This document shows positions 1 through 8,070 of a stretch of DNA of 25,112 nt, in pieces. The DNA comes from a virus: IMG/VR virus record IMGVR_UViG_3300027865_000043, positions 1 through 25,112 of that record; one strand, 5' to 3'. The notes under the pieces are model-generated. The model saw only the letters and a list, made by a program, of their open reading frames with translations. It ran no database searches and was not told where the DNA came from. Within the stretch, counting starts at the first letter, position 1, and every line of letters starts with the position of its first letter. The translations under genes and the position numbers were made by a program.

Positions 1-55
1 TAAGCGCCAGAATCGCAGCCGCAATCCCGGTTAGTGCTTCAGGTGTTATTGTCAT
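1..55 (-). CDS. Partial small hydrophobic protein, possible holin (N-terminus only)
   Basis: The minus strand opens an ATG at 55 that runs off the window edge. The visible start reads MTITPEALTGIAAAILAL. An AAGGAG ribosome binding site lies five bases upstream, just after the stop of the preceding gene. The visible part is a short polar lead followed by an Ala/Leu/Ile-rich stretch, which looks like the start of a membrane segment. A small membrane protein after the tail genes is commonly a holin or a lysis-associated protein. That role is inferred from position only, because about 18 residues are too few to name a family. Confidence 0.55.
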   Translation of the reverse strand, partial: MTITPEALTGIAAAILAL

Positions 56-67
56 CGCATCTCCTTA

Positions 68-397
68 CTAATCAAAAACATCTTCCAAATTGAATCCGAT
101 TTGTTCGACTAGGGGCAAGCCTGCGCCGTGGGTCACGGATGTGTATTCCGCATTGATAACAAGTCGTCGCTGGCTACCATCCTCATAATCAAGATCGGCT
201 GCGCCCAACAGAATTTCTTCTGTTGCTTCAGGCGACGAAATCTCCACGTCGGTTCGACTGTTAATCGTCTGGCCAGTCTCGCCAAACAGGGACCACGTGA
301 GCGCAGTCGGCGCTACTGCGTCACCGTCCTCATCTTCGAAATTGACCGTGATAATGAACGTGCTGCCGTCTACTGCAACCGCCGCAATCGAAATCAT
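68..397 (-). CDS. Small beta-rich (Ig-like) tail-associated protein, 109 aa
   Basis: This is a 109-residue soluble protein without signal peptide or membrane segment. It alternates hydrophobic and polar residues as in a beta-sandwich: an N-terminal strand pair with VNFEDEDGDAV, a central TWSLFGETGQTINSR segment, and a C-terminal part with RLVINAEY. Short Ig-like proteins of this layout occur near fibre genes in environmental phages, where they are thought to decorate fibres or virions; this is family-level impression only. The start at 397 is supported by GAGG five bases upstream. It follows the 272-aa fibre gene by nine bases and precedes the putative membrane gene by twelve. Function is otherwise unknown. 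Confidence 0.75.
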   Translation of the reverse strand: MISIAAVAVDGSTFIITVNFEDEDGDAVAPTALTWSLFGETGQTINSRTDVEISSPEATEEILLGAADLDYEDGSQRRLVINAEYTSVTHGAGLPLVEQIGFNLEDVFD

Positions 398-405
398 AAC
401 AACCT

Positions 406-1224
406 CTATGTGAGTGAGATGTCCAGATCGCCAGCCGAGAATTGCACAGTGTCACCGTCGCCAATTGCTTGATCGGTTACGGCGTTATCGTACACAAGCA
501 CCTCGCCTGCGCCCCAGGTTCCGCTGGTGCAAACACACATTGCAACGACTGTGCCCCACGCGCCGCCACTGGGCGGCCCCATCACGACATCATGGGTGTT
601 GTCCACGAGCGTCGGAGATGTCCCGGCTGCAAGGTCCCAGGTGGGCGACGAGCCGCCATTGATATTGACTTGCTTCCTGGCGTACCCATTTGCATTGGCG
701 ACCTCGGTAAAGTCACCGCCACTGTCACTGTCAACGAGCGTAGCAGTAGCTAGGGCAATGTGGGTTTCGGGTTTCGAAAACGCTTGGTTCCTGAACACGA
801 AATCAAGCCATGCGTCAGCCAGATAATCAGACACGTACCCTGCGTCCACAGTGACCGTAATCTCGGTCGTGGCAACCTTGGGCGTGTTATTGTTCGCAAC
901 CTCCACAGTGGCCGAGAACGCTCCGTGAGCGAGCAGATCCCCACCTGACAGCGTATCGAAGATGCCCCAGTGGGTGATGTCCACGGCGCTACCAGTGTTC
1001 TGGTCGAAAGTCACATCACCTGATTGGGTGATGACCCGACTTGCCGCTGCTCCAAACGTGATCGCCTCACGGTCATAGCCTGTGTAGGATGTCTCGGTGC
1101 CGCTCTCGTCGTCTGCAAGATCGCTCTCGGCCAGGCCAAGATAGACTGTTGCAACGTTCGAATAGGCAACGTTAAAAATGTGGTCGAGCAGTTCATTTTC
1201 CAGAAAGTCACTAATAGAACCCAT
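406..1224 (-). CDS. Tail fibre-like protein with two tandem beta domains, 272 aa
   Basis: The protein consists of two related domains, residues about 1-130 and 132-272. Both open with a helix-like stretch (SDFLENELLDHIF and SDYLADAWLDFVFR) and continue with a strand naming an observable (NVATVYLGLAESD and THIALATATLVDSD). Both have a TGYDRE / NGYARK turn, then a strand ending in VTFDQ / PTWDL, and a Gly-rich closing part. This layout resembles small phage tail fibre proteins of the mycobacteriophage Gp80-like type, in which one such domain is usual; here it is doubled. AGGAG lies six bases before the ATG. It likely sits at the tail tip with the neighbouring fibres. Receptor or ligand cannot be told. 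Confidence 0.7.
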   Translation of the reverse strand: MGSISDFLENELLDHIFNVAYSNVATVYLGLAESDLADDESGTETSYTGYDREAITFGAAASRVITQSGDVTFDQNTGSAVDITHWGIFDTLSGGDLLAHGAFSATVEVANNNTPKVATTEITVTVDAGYVSDYLADAWLDFVFRNQAFSKPETHIALATATLVDSDSGGDFTEVANANGYARKQVNINGGSSPTWDLAAGTSPTLVDNTHDVVMGPPSGGAWGTVVAMCVCTSGTWGAGEVLVYDNAVTDQAIGDGDTVQFSAGDLDISLT

Positions 1225-1233
1225 TTCAATCTC

Positions 1234-4200
1234 CTATGACACTGTTAGTGTCGGCTTCTTTGCCGTTGCAGTCGCACCCGGCTTGCTTCCCGTTGCAGTC
1301 GCTTCTGGCTTCCTGGCTGTCGCAGAAGCGAGCAGCAAATACCCAACTACCCCGCTCAACAGAATTGCGGCGTCGGGCGTGCTAGTTGCTGCCGCTATAA
1401 TTGCCGTGAGCAAAATCTCCTCAAACGACAGGGTTACATCGTCGGGCGTACTGATAGCCGCCGCGACTGCCGACGACAGTTCCCGAGTCACGAGCATTCC
1501 AATATCGTCCGGGGCGCTAGTGGCTGCTGCAATCGCTGCCAGCAGTTCCCTTGTGACGAGTATGCCTGCGTCGTCGGGGGTGCTCGTTGCAGCCGCAATC
1601 GCCGCAGCCAGTGCCTTGATAACGAGCAAGGTCGCGTCGTCTGGTGTCGATGTCGCGGTTGAAACCGCCGCAATCAATTCTCGGGTAACGAGCATTCCAA
1701 CATCGTCTGAGGTGCTCATTACAGCCGCGACGGTCGTCAGCAGTTCCCGAGTCACCAACATGCCAGCATCATCTGGGGTGCTCGTTGCAGCCGCAATAGC
1801 TGCTGTCAGCAGCTTGATGATAAGCAGGGCAACATCGTCAGGTGTGCTGGTAGCTGCTGCTATCGCTGAAGCTAATTCCCGAGTCACTATCAGGGCAGCA
1901 GCAGACGTGCTGGTTGCTGCGCTGGCGAGCGCTACCATCTCGCGAGTGACAAGCATACTCGCGGCATCAGATGTCGTGGTAGACCCTGCGATTATTGCAA
2001 GTAAGAAGATCCCAGTAAGCAGCGTGGCGTCGTCTGGTGTTGAGGTTGCCGCTGCTATCGCTGCCAGCATCTCGCGAGTGACTAGCAGGGAAGACGAATC
2101 TGGGGTGGTCATCGCCGTTGCTATCGCAGACACCAGTTCCCTCAAAACGAGCAGACCTGCATCATCTGGCGTTGTCGTTGCAGCAGTTATTGCCGCTGCC
2201 AGAGCGTGGATGAGCAACAGGGATGCCGAGTCGTTTGTACTGGTAGCGGCTGCAATCGCTCCAATAAACTCTCGGGTCTGCAACAGGAGGGCGCTATCCG
2301 TCGAAGAGATGGCAGCCGATATTGATGTGACAAGCGCCCTGCCCATCAACATGCTAACGGAATCGTTCGTGCTGGTTGCTGCTGCCACTGCGCCCAGTAG
2401 TTCGTGGATGATGAGCAGGGCCGATGCGTCGGAAGTGCTGGTTGCTGCTGCCACTGCTGCTACCAGTGGGCGCGAAACAAGCAAGTCGGCTGCGTCGGTC
2501 GCGCTTATTGCACTTGTGATCGCCGCTGCCAGTTCCCGAGTGACGAGCATACTTGCATCGTCTGGGGTCGTCGTGCTTGTGGAAATCACGCCTAGCAGTT
2601 CCCGAGTGACGAGCAGGATTGCCACGTCAGGTGTTGTCGTGCTTGATGAGATGGAGGCTATAAGGTTCTTGATAATGAGCAGGACAACATCGTCTGGGGT
2701 AGTAGTTGCAGCAGCCATCGCCGCGAGCAGTTCCCGCGTGACCAACATCGCAGGGGCGTTTGTGGTCGTTGCAGTTGCAACTACTGCGGCAAGGAGTCGG
2801 GTAACGAGCATGGTAGGGGCGTTTGTGGTGGTAGCAGTTGCGATGGCTGCGAGCAGTTCCCGCGTTACAAGCATCGCAGGGGCGTTGGTCGTCATTGCTG
2901 CTGCCATCGCTGCCAATAGCTCGCGAGTGACTAGCATGTCGGGGGCGTTTGTGGTGGTTGCTGCCGTTATTGCGGCTGACAGTTCGTAATCCTCACCTGT
3001 CGCAGGGGCCAGCCCGATCATTATGGAGGTCCAGATCTCAGATCCGCCACCACCGACAATTGATGCGGAGACATACGTCGTAGCCGACGCAGGCGTCCAG
3101 CCGATCCAGGCGCTCCGCTCTTGGCCGTCATCGTAGGAGAAAAGTTCCTCGTCACCCGATGCGGGATGGTGGGTTGTGTTGTCTGAATTCCCGGCGAACA
3201 TTACCGCCCAGGAATCTGCCGGAAGGGCTGACCAGTTTTGGTTAGTTCCCGCGTCAATGGTGGAATCATAGCCCGTGGTGTGTTTTTTGTAAGTATCGCT
3301 CGGATAGCTTTGATCAAAGCCGTCCATTTGGACTACCTGGAGGACTAGGCCGTCTGAACCCGAGTCGATAATAACCTTTACGTTGTAGGTACCGGCGTCG
3401 GGGAAGTTCGCTTCTTTAATATAGGCGATGGTGGTATGGCTACCGTGGATTCCTGTGTCCTCCTCTTCTGCGTAGATCGTGAAGGCGGTTTCGTCTCCTC
3501 CGCCTGGGTCGAGTGTTACGGACACTACGTCGTACTCGTCCATGCAAGACACATTGGCCCAGAGGAAACGGTTCGGGCCGTTTGTGATGGTTATAGAGGC
3601 GGTAACGTCGGAAGCACCGACGTCAGCAGCACCAGCATAGTCGCGGAAGCCTGGAGCTTCAATAAAATCAACGTCAGGGACGAGGAACATGTAGCCCCAG
3701 GAGTACTCAGCCGCGGCGGATTCGCCAAAGCAAACGGTGGAAGCGTCGGGATCTGTATAGCCAATCCACGAGTTGGTGTCATAGGTCGCATTGACGACTT
3801 GCTCTAAGAGTTCTGTGCAATCTGTAGCCGCTGTGAGGGCAGTATCGTCGTCTACGTGAACCACGCCAATTACGCGGCAATTGGCATATCTGGAGTCGCT
3901 AAGATCAATGGGTGTTTCGAAGTATCCGCTGTCTTGTTCGGTGCCTGATGAATACTCTTCCCACTCAAGGCGCGGAAATGGAAAATCCTGATGTACATCA
4001 TCCATCTGAAAAACGTGTAGGATCTTCCACCACGCGCCCGTTTCGTCTATTGTTGCAGTAACATCGTAGTCGCCGGTTGGTGGGAAATCGGCTTCTTTGA
4101 TATAGCCAAGATACCCTCGGTTGTCTACGTTATTACCAAAATACAAATGTTTATGCAGTGTGAATTCGGTTTCGTTTGCGCCGCCCAAATCCAATGTGAT

Positions 4201-4356
4201 GGCCGAAACCTCTTCAGTATCGTAGCAGGTGGCAACAGCAAAAAGCATCCGATTAGAACCAGCGGAGATGGTGAGATCTGCCGCAGTTACGTCTGTGTTC
4301 GAAGAATTGGTATCGGTTCCGGTCGCAGTGCCTTGGAATGACGGAGTAGTCGGCAT
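1234..4356 (-). CDS. Giant tail fibre/adhesin: two N-terminal beta domains plus about 24 repeats of 22 residues
   Basis: This 1040-residue protein has three parts. Residues 1-231 and 237-454 are two copies of one globular beta domain; compare NRMLFAVATCYD with NRFLWANVSCMD, and GYIKEADFPPTGDYDV with AYIKEANFPDAGTYNV. Residues about 458-998 are a tandem array with a 22-residue period, typical unit MLVTRELLAAIAAATSTPDD. The last about 40 residues contain repeated K-P-x-A-T-A-T words. The regular alternation of small and hydrophobic residues suits a beta-solenoid or elongated stalk. It more likely forms a fibre shaft carrying N-terminal head domains than an enzyme, as no catalytic motif is seen. 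The ATG overlaps the previous stop as TAATG, with AGGG upstream. The exact role is inferred from its place between tail-tip genes. Confidence 0.75.
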   Translation of the reverse strand: MPTTPSFQGTATGTDTNSSNTDVTAADLTISAGSNRMLFAVATCYDTEEVSAITLDLGGANETEFTLHKHLYFGNNVDNRGYLGYIKEADFPPTGDYDVTATIDETGAWWKILHVFQMDDVHQDFPFPRLEWEEYSSGTEQDSGYFETPIDLSDSRYANCRVIGVVHVDDDTALTAATDCTELLEQVVNATYDTNSWIGYTDPDASTVCFGESAAAEYSWGYMFLVPDVDFIEAPGFRDYAGAADVGASDVTASITITNGPNRFLWANVSCMDEYDVVSVTLDPGGGDETAFTIYAEEEDTGIHGSHTTIAYIKEANFPDAGTYNVKVIIDSGSDGLVLQVVQMDGFDQSYPSDTYKKHTTGYDSTIDAGTNQNWSALPADSWAVMFAGNSDNTTHHPASGDEELFSYDDGQERSAWIGWTPASATTYVSASIVGGGGSEIWTSIMIGLAPATGEDYELSAAITAATTTNAPDMLVTRELLAAMAAAMTTNAPAMLVTRELLAAIATATTTNAPTMLVTRLLAAVVATATTTNAPAMLVTRELLAAMAAATTTPDDVVLLIIKNLIASISSSTTTPDVAILLVTRELLGVISTSTTTPDDASMLVTRELAAAITSAISATDAADLLVSRPLVAAVAAATSTSDASALLIIHELLGAVAAATSTNDSVSMLMGRALVTSISAAISSTDSALLLQTREFIGAIAAATSTNDSASLLLIHALAAAITAATTTPDDAGLLVLRELVSAIATAMTTPDSSSLLVTREMLAAIAAATSTPDDATLLTGIFLLAIIAGSTTTSDAASMLVTREMVALASAATSTSAAALIVTRELASAIAAATSTPDDVALLIIKLLTAAIAAATSTPDDAGMLVTRELLTTVAAVMSTSDDVGMLVTRELIAAVSTATSTPDDATLLVIKALAAAIAAATSTPDDAGILVTRELLAAIAAATSAPDDIGMLVTRELSSAVAAAISTPDDVTLSFEEILLTAIIAAATSTPDAAILLSGVVGYLLLASATARKPEATATGSKPGATATAKKPTLTVS
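1363..2985 (-). repeat. Tandem array of about 24 units of 66 bp in the fibre gene
   Basis: Within the 1040-aa fibre gene the coding sequence repeats every 66 bases, occasionally 63 or 69. Units share the word MLVTREL or LLIIK-like variants, followed by an Ala/Ile block, then TSTPDD or TTTNAP. The four units nearest the N-terminal domains (about 2985-2710) use 21 residues and end in TTNAP, while most later units use 22 and end in TPDD. This suggests two rounds of expansion. On the plus strand the recurring words gttcccgagt and acgagcat mark the units. The array also creates a long antisense open frame that is not a gene. Confidence 0.9.
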
Positions 4357-4616
4357 TATGGCCCTGTTATGATCTGTGCTTCTGCTCGCAAGCGTAGGCT
4401 GTCCAGAAGCGTATTAAGGCCTGCTTTTTCGTCGGTCGTTAGTTTCGGTAGCAGTTTTCCATTGGAGGGAGTCATGCCGCGTCCGTTCTGGTCGATAACC
4501 TGAACCTTATACTCTGCATCGCGGTTGCCTACCTCGCCCGTAGGGTCGAAAAGTGTTATTTTGATCTGACCGATGGTGGTCGGTATTCGCGATTGGCGTG
4601 GTTCGAAGTCTGACAT
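4356..4616 (-). CDS. Small tail accessory protein, paralogue of the gene at 4884-5138, 86 aa
   Basis: The protein begins MSDFEPRQSRIPTTIGQ and has 86 residues. It is clearly related to the 84-residue product encoded at 4884-5138: both share IPT-S/T-IG near the N-terminus, a DP-T/N-G turn, a Y-x-V/I-x-V/L-DQ-D/N-G strand, and a C-terminal helix of the form L-T-x-x-x-x-x-x-L-x-x-x-LD-x-x-R. A short beta sandwich plus a helix is likely. The frame stays open for 40 codons upstream, but the ATG at 4616 lies one base after the stop of the preceding gene and gives the start that matches the paralogue. Function is unknown. Position among fibre genes suggests a fibre-attachment or assembly factor. Confidence 0.75.
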   Translation of the reverse strand: MSDFEPRQSRIPTTIGQIKITLFDPTGEVGNRDAEYKVQVIDQNGRGMTPSNGKLLPKLTTDEKAGLNTLLDSLRLRAEAQIITGP

Positions 4617-4617
4617 G

Positions 4618-4875
4618 CTATGCCTCCACCTTGTTAGGCTCTGCTGTGGGGAGCGGTAGCCCATTTTCTGGTTCCGGCTCCTTTTCGGGTTCGGGCTTGG
4701 GCATTGGCAGCCCGTTGTCTGACGTTTCCGAGTCATCCAGTGCCCATCGTAGTATTTCGGCAGCCCCGGAAATTGCGAAAGACGCCTCGGTCAAGGCGGC
4801 AATTTGCTGTTCGACTTTGACCTTTCGTTGAGTAAGTTCCTTGATCTGTTTGGCGATTTCGTCTTTCGTTCTCAT
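4618..4875 (-). CDS. Small coiled-coil protein with Pro/Glu-rich tail, 85 aa
   Basis: Residues 1-30 form a charged amphipathic helix (KDEIAKQIKELTQRKVKVEQ), probably a coiled coil. It is followed by a short hydrophobic helix (residues 31-47) and an acidic, proline-rich tail from about residue 53. The tail contains the word NGLP-M/L-P twice (near residues 54 and 71) around a P-E-P-E-K-E-P run. The start is well supported: the ribosome binding site AGGAG overlaps the TAG stop of the upstream gene and lies five bases before the ATG. It sits between two paralogous genes, which suggests the three work together in fibre assembly. No family is recognised. Confidence 0.7.
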   Translation of the reverse strand: MRTKDEIAKQIKELTQRKVKVEQQIAALTEASFAISGAAEILRWALDDSETSDNGLPMPKPEPEKEPEPENGLPLPTAEPNKVEA

Positions 4876-4883
4876 CTATTCTC

Positions 4884-5138
4884 CTATGGTGCGGGTAGAG
4901 CCGTTTGGGCCAGTACTCGAATGTCGTCTAGGAACGTCTGCAATGCGGCAATCTGCGGGGCTGTCAGATGAGGAACTAGATCGCCAGAAATCTTGCGCAT
5001 AATGGTGCCATCCTGATCTAAAATCTCAATAGAGTAGCGAGCATTGCGATCAGCGTGCACCCCATTTGGGTCGGTCAGTCGCAGATTAATCGAGCCTATG
5101 CTCGTGGGAATTGCTCCTTGTTCAATTGGTAAGGGCAT
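4884..5138 (-). CDS. Small tail accessory protein, paralogue of the gene at 4356-4616, 84 aa
   Basis: This 84-residue protein starts MPLPIEQGAIPTSIGSINL and ends in an Ala/Leu-rich helix. It aligns along its whole length with the 86-residue product at 4356-4616, so the pair arose by duplication. The ATG at 5138 has AGGAG seven bases upstream and overlaps the end of the long fibre gene by 17 bases, which couples their translation. Being directly behind a fibre gene, it may be a fibre chaperone or tip subunit. This is inference, since the sequence shows no known motif. Confidence 0.75.
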   Translation of the reverse strand: MPLPIEQGAIPTSIGSINLRLTDPNGVHADRNARYSIEILDQDGTIMRKISGDLVPHLTAPQIAALQTFLDDIRVLAQTALPAP

Positions 5139-8070
5139 TTTTCAACTCCTCAAACTGTGCTAGTAATTCCTGATACTTCGTCTCCATCTGCCACATCGCA
5201 CCGGCCAGCAACTTCTGAAGGCGTGCGCCGTTTACGAAATGGTGCCCATCATCGTTGTAAGTCACGATTCCGAGCCTGGCCAGGTCCTCTCGCCCATGCT
5301 CAAGGAAGTCGTCAAATGTACTTTGTACAATGCCTTGCCCGGGCAATGAGAGGGCAAAGGCTCGAAGGAGGTGGATGTCGTTGTATTCGTCGTACGCTCC
5401 TCCATCCGCGCCGTCATAATGGAAGTCGCCGTCCTCATCGACAATGAACTTGGTAGCCGTGCCGATACCAACAGCAAACACGTTGGCATTGGCACCTGGA
5501 ACAGTTGTCGTTGTGCCTGTCTTCTTTCGTGCCGAAATCTCAACGGGTGCTTCTGAACCTGTTCCCTTGGACGTGTCGTCGTTCGTATAGACCCCTCGGA
5601 GCAACAGGGCCTCAACATCTTCTGTTAACCCCACTATGCGCAGGCCTCCTTCGTCTCCTTCCTGCTTTCGCATATAGCCCAAGTTCTGGGTTTGCGTCTC
5701 GGTTGTTACGCCATGAGCAACTTTGCCTGTGCTCCAAAAGGACAGAAACTCCGAATCATCAAGCGCCACGTCAATAGTCAGTCCGACATCCTGCTTTGAG
5801 TTGGTAGTGTTATTAGGCCAAGGGTCGTCACTGATAATGAGATGGGATCCGATTGCAACCTGATCGCCATATGCGAGCAGGGATGTGCGATTTACGGTGC
5901 CGTCGTGCCCACCCATAAAACCGTATGTGTCATCCTCATCGTCATAATCGGCTTTCGCACCCATGTAAGCTTCTTTGCCCCCTGCATAGGCGTGCAAACG
6001 GAGAATAGCGAACTTGCCTGCCGCATAGGTAGGGGCGCGAGTGTATATGTCAAGCTCGCCGCTTTTGTCAACGCCCAGGTCTTTGCCTATGTGGGACATC
6101 ATGCTAGAAATAATGGTGGATGTCCCGTTGTGCCAGTCGAGAGACCGGGGATCGCCACCCGAACCTGGGCCGCCTGTGGAGGGGATATTGTATATATCGA
6201 TACCTTGATCAGATAGGGTCAAGTCGCCATCGGCGGCTGCTACAGTTCCATCAGTGTCGGCGTACACGTGTACATCGGTACCATTGGTGCCGCCACGGAT
6301 GTTCAAAATCCCTTCGGACTGATCCCAGAATATGTTGGCGCTACTGGTTTTGACTTCCCCGATGATGACATCTCCCCCAGGTGCCCACGAGCCGACCACT
6401 TTGTTCACATCGCTCGACAGGTAGCGCATTCGAATGCCGTTGGTTGGGTCAATAACGAGGTGGGAATATCCGTTATCGTAGCGTCCCAGGCCCAGACCCA
6501 TCGTATCGTCGGAATAACCGTAGATTCCGTTCAGATTGCCGAGCGCCCAATGTTCCGACCACGCGTTGTAAGTGCTCGACGTGCGAACATTGCCTAATAT
6601 GGTCGGGCCGTAGGTCGTGCCCAGTAGCCCTTGTACGGCAAACAGGTCAATGTGCCCATCCCCTGTTTGCCCACTGTTGACGACAGAATCCCCGGCCAGC
6701 CACGAGTTTGCGCCTGACCCATCAAGATCCCGCGTTATGTTCAGAAAATAGAATTCCTCCCCTGTCATTTCTCCTGTGTAGGCAATGTGTCCGCCTGCGG
6801 TTGCACTAATTAGATCTTTCTCCCCTGCATCAAAATAAATCGTGGTAGAGCCTGCACCGAAACTACTGGAAGAAACAAGCCATTGCCCGTTGTGGGTTGG
6901 TTCTCCGGTACAATCGCGCCATTGAAAATAGATCCCGCCGGAGAAGTATGCTGTCCAATCGCCGTCTACCTGTATGTAGTCGCTGGTAGTGTTGACGTCT
7001 GCTACGGTTAGCCCAGAAAACTTAAAGAATTCTATTCGCTCGTACCCGTTCAGAATCAGAATGTCATTCTTCCCAGGTTGATTATGTTTCAGAACGATAA
7101 AATCCGTTGTCGCTGGTCCCCAATCGGTGATAAGTTCGGTCGTGGGCATGACCAGAATCTCGCCGCCGATGGTGCTGATCACCTCTTGGGCGACGAGCAC
7201 GTCAACCCATAGTTCGGCTACGTGCAGGGTGAGGAACTTCTTTGTTATGCTTCCTAAATTGACATCAAAATTAGTCTGTGGAAGAAAGTCTTTTCCTGCG
7301 GGGGCAATGACCAAATCGCCCGTAGTGCTCCAAAGGTGTTCCCCGCCAGCGTTGAGCGTGAAGCGAGCCTCGTCCACTCCATCAGTATGCTGGATAATGT
7401 CGTCGCTATACTCCACTATGCCGCCAGTAGAATCGAATCGCAGATCAGGCCCACTTGCAATTCCTATGCGTCCTTCGTCAGTGAGACGAATGTGGCTGGC
7501 TGCTCCAAGCTCGATATTAAAAGTGTCAGCAATCCAAAGTCGGTCGGACGCGGGATCTTCTCCGACCCCTAGCCCTTGGAATGCGATGTGCCCCGAGACA
7601 TTGGTACGGAGTAGTGACTTTGTAGCACCTGGATCGTAGCTTGTTGTGAGTAAGTGTGTATGGTTGCCAGCCGCTACGCTCGTGGTGTCAGCAGTGAGCG
7701 TGCCGGGGGTGTCCAGGTCCAACTCGATGCTGGCAGTCAAAGCGCCCCCACCAGTCAAGCCATCCCCTGCGTCCACGCTTTTGTCGAGCTTGTCAGCTTG
7801 CAGCCCGACCACCGTCTGCCCTTGCGCATTGGACGAGAGAACGAATGGCGCTTGTGGAGCAGCAGGTGAGAAGGTGTGTTGCGCCTGGACGGTTCTGTCC
7901 GAGTCGTTGTGCATGTACTGAGTATGATCGTCGTCAAGCAAGCCGAGCAACCCACCATGATCAGTCGTGCCAGCCGGGATGGTGGTCATCCCAAGCATGA
8001 CCAGAATCCGACCAGTATCTACCGACTCGTGACGTTTTCCGAATGCACTTTTGACCGTGACAAGACTCAT
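5122..8070 (-). CDS. Large tail fibre / host-recognition protein, 982 aa
   Basis: The N-terminal region contains LLDDDHTQY (residues about 44-52) and GNHTH (about 135-139). DDHTQY and HxH words are common in phage fibres, where His pairs can coordinate metal in trimeric shafts. The middle is Gly/Asp/Ser/Thr-rich with many short strands, as in beta-helical trimeric fibres. The C-terminal end runs through DGDFHYDG to a helical segment near the end (GARLQKLLAGAMWQMETK), probably a trimerising coiled coil. The S74 chaperone signature was not seen. Translation starts at an ATG that overlaps the preceding stop as TGATG, with a G-rich binding site upstream. Its size and position after the baseplate genes suggest the main receptor-binding fibre. 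Confidence 0.8.
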   Translation of the reverse strand: MSLVTVKSAFGKRHESVDTGRILVMLGMTTIPAGTTDHGGLLGLLDDDHTQYMHNDSDRTVQAQHTFSPAAPQAPFVLSSNAQGQTVVGLQADKLDKSVDAGDGLTGGGALTASIELDLDTPGTLTADTTSVAAGNHTHLLTTSYDPGATKSLLRTNVSGHIAFQGLGVGEDPASDRLWIADTFNIELGAASHIRLTDEGRIGIASGPDLRFDSTGGIVEYSDDIIQHTDGVDEARFTLNAGGEHLWSTTGDLVIAPAGKDFLPQTNFDVNLGSITKKFLTLHVAELWVDVLVAQEVISTIGGEILVMPTTELITDWGPATTDFIVLKHNQPGKNDILILNGYERIEFFKFSGLTVADVNTTSDYIQVDGDWTAYFSGGIYFQWRDCTGEPTHNGQWLVSSSSFGAGSTTIYFDAGEKDLISATAGGHIAYTGEMTGEEFYFLNITRDLDGSGANSWLAGDSVVNSGQTGDGHIDLFAVQGLLGTTYGPTILGNVRTSSTYNAWSEHWALGNLNGIYGYSDDTMGLGLGRYDNGYSHLVIDPTNGIRMRYLSSDVNKVVGSWAPGGDVIIGEVKTSSANIFWDQSEGILNIRGGTNGTDVHVYADTDGTVAAADGDLTLSDQGIDIYNIPSTGGPGSGGDPRSLDWHNGTSTIISSMMSHIGKDLGVDKSGELDIYTRAPTYAAGKFAILRLHAYAGGKEAYMGAKADYDDEDDTYGFMGGHDGTVNRTSLLAYGDQVAIGSHLIISDDPWPNNTTNSKQDVGLTIDVALDDSEFLSFWSTGKVAHGVTTETQTQNLGYMRKQEGDEGGLRIVGLTEDVEALLLRGVYTNDDTSKGTGSEAPVEISARKKTGTTTTVPGANANVFAVGIGTATKFIVDEDGDFHYDGADGGAYDEYNDIHLLRAFALSLPGQGIVQSTFDDFLEHGREDLARLGIVTYNDDGHHFVNGARLQKLLAGAMWQMETKYQELLAQFEELKNALTN

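Noticed and set aside
1178-2989. Plus-strand open frame of 603 codons opposite the repeat fibre
   Set aside because: It is the complement of the 66-base repeats: because the period is a multiple of three, one stop-free unit stays stop-free throughout. No binding site or operon context supports it, and the minus frame continues into well-formed domains.
4617-4736. Extended N-terminus (40 residues) for the 86-residue small tail protein
   Set aside because: The extension overlaps the coding end of the coiled-coil gene, is basic and disordered, and is absent in the paralogue at 4884-5138, which begins at the equivalent of the ATG at 4616.
7127-7639. Plus-strand 170-codon frame within the long fibre gene
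   Set aside because: Low-complexity Ser/Pro/Val product antisense to a well-formed fibre frame; no upstream binding site of note.
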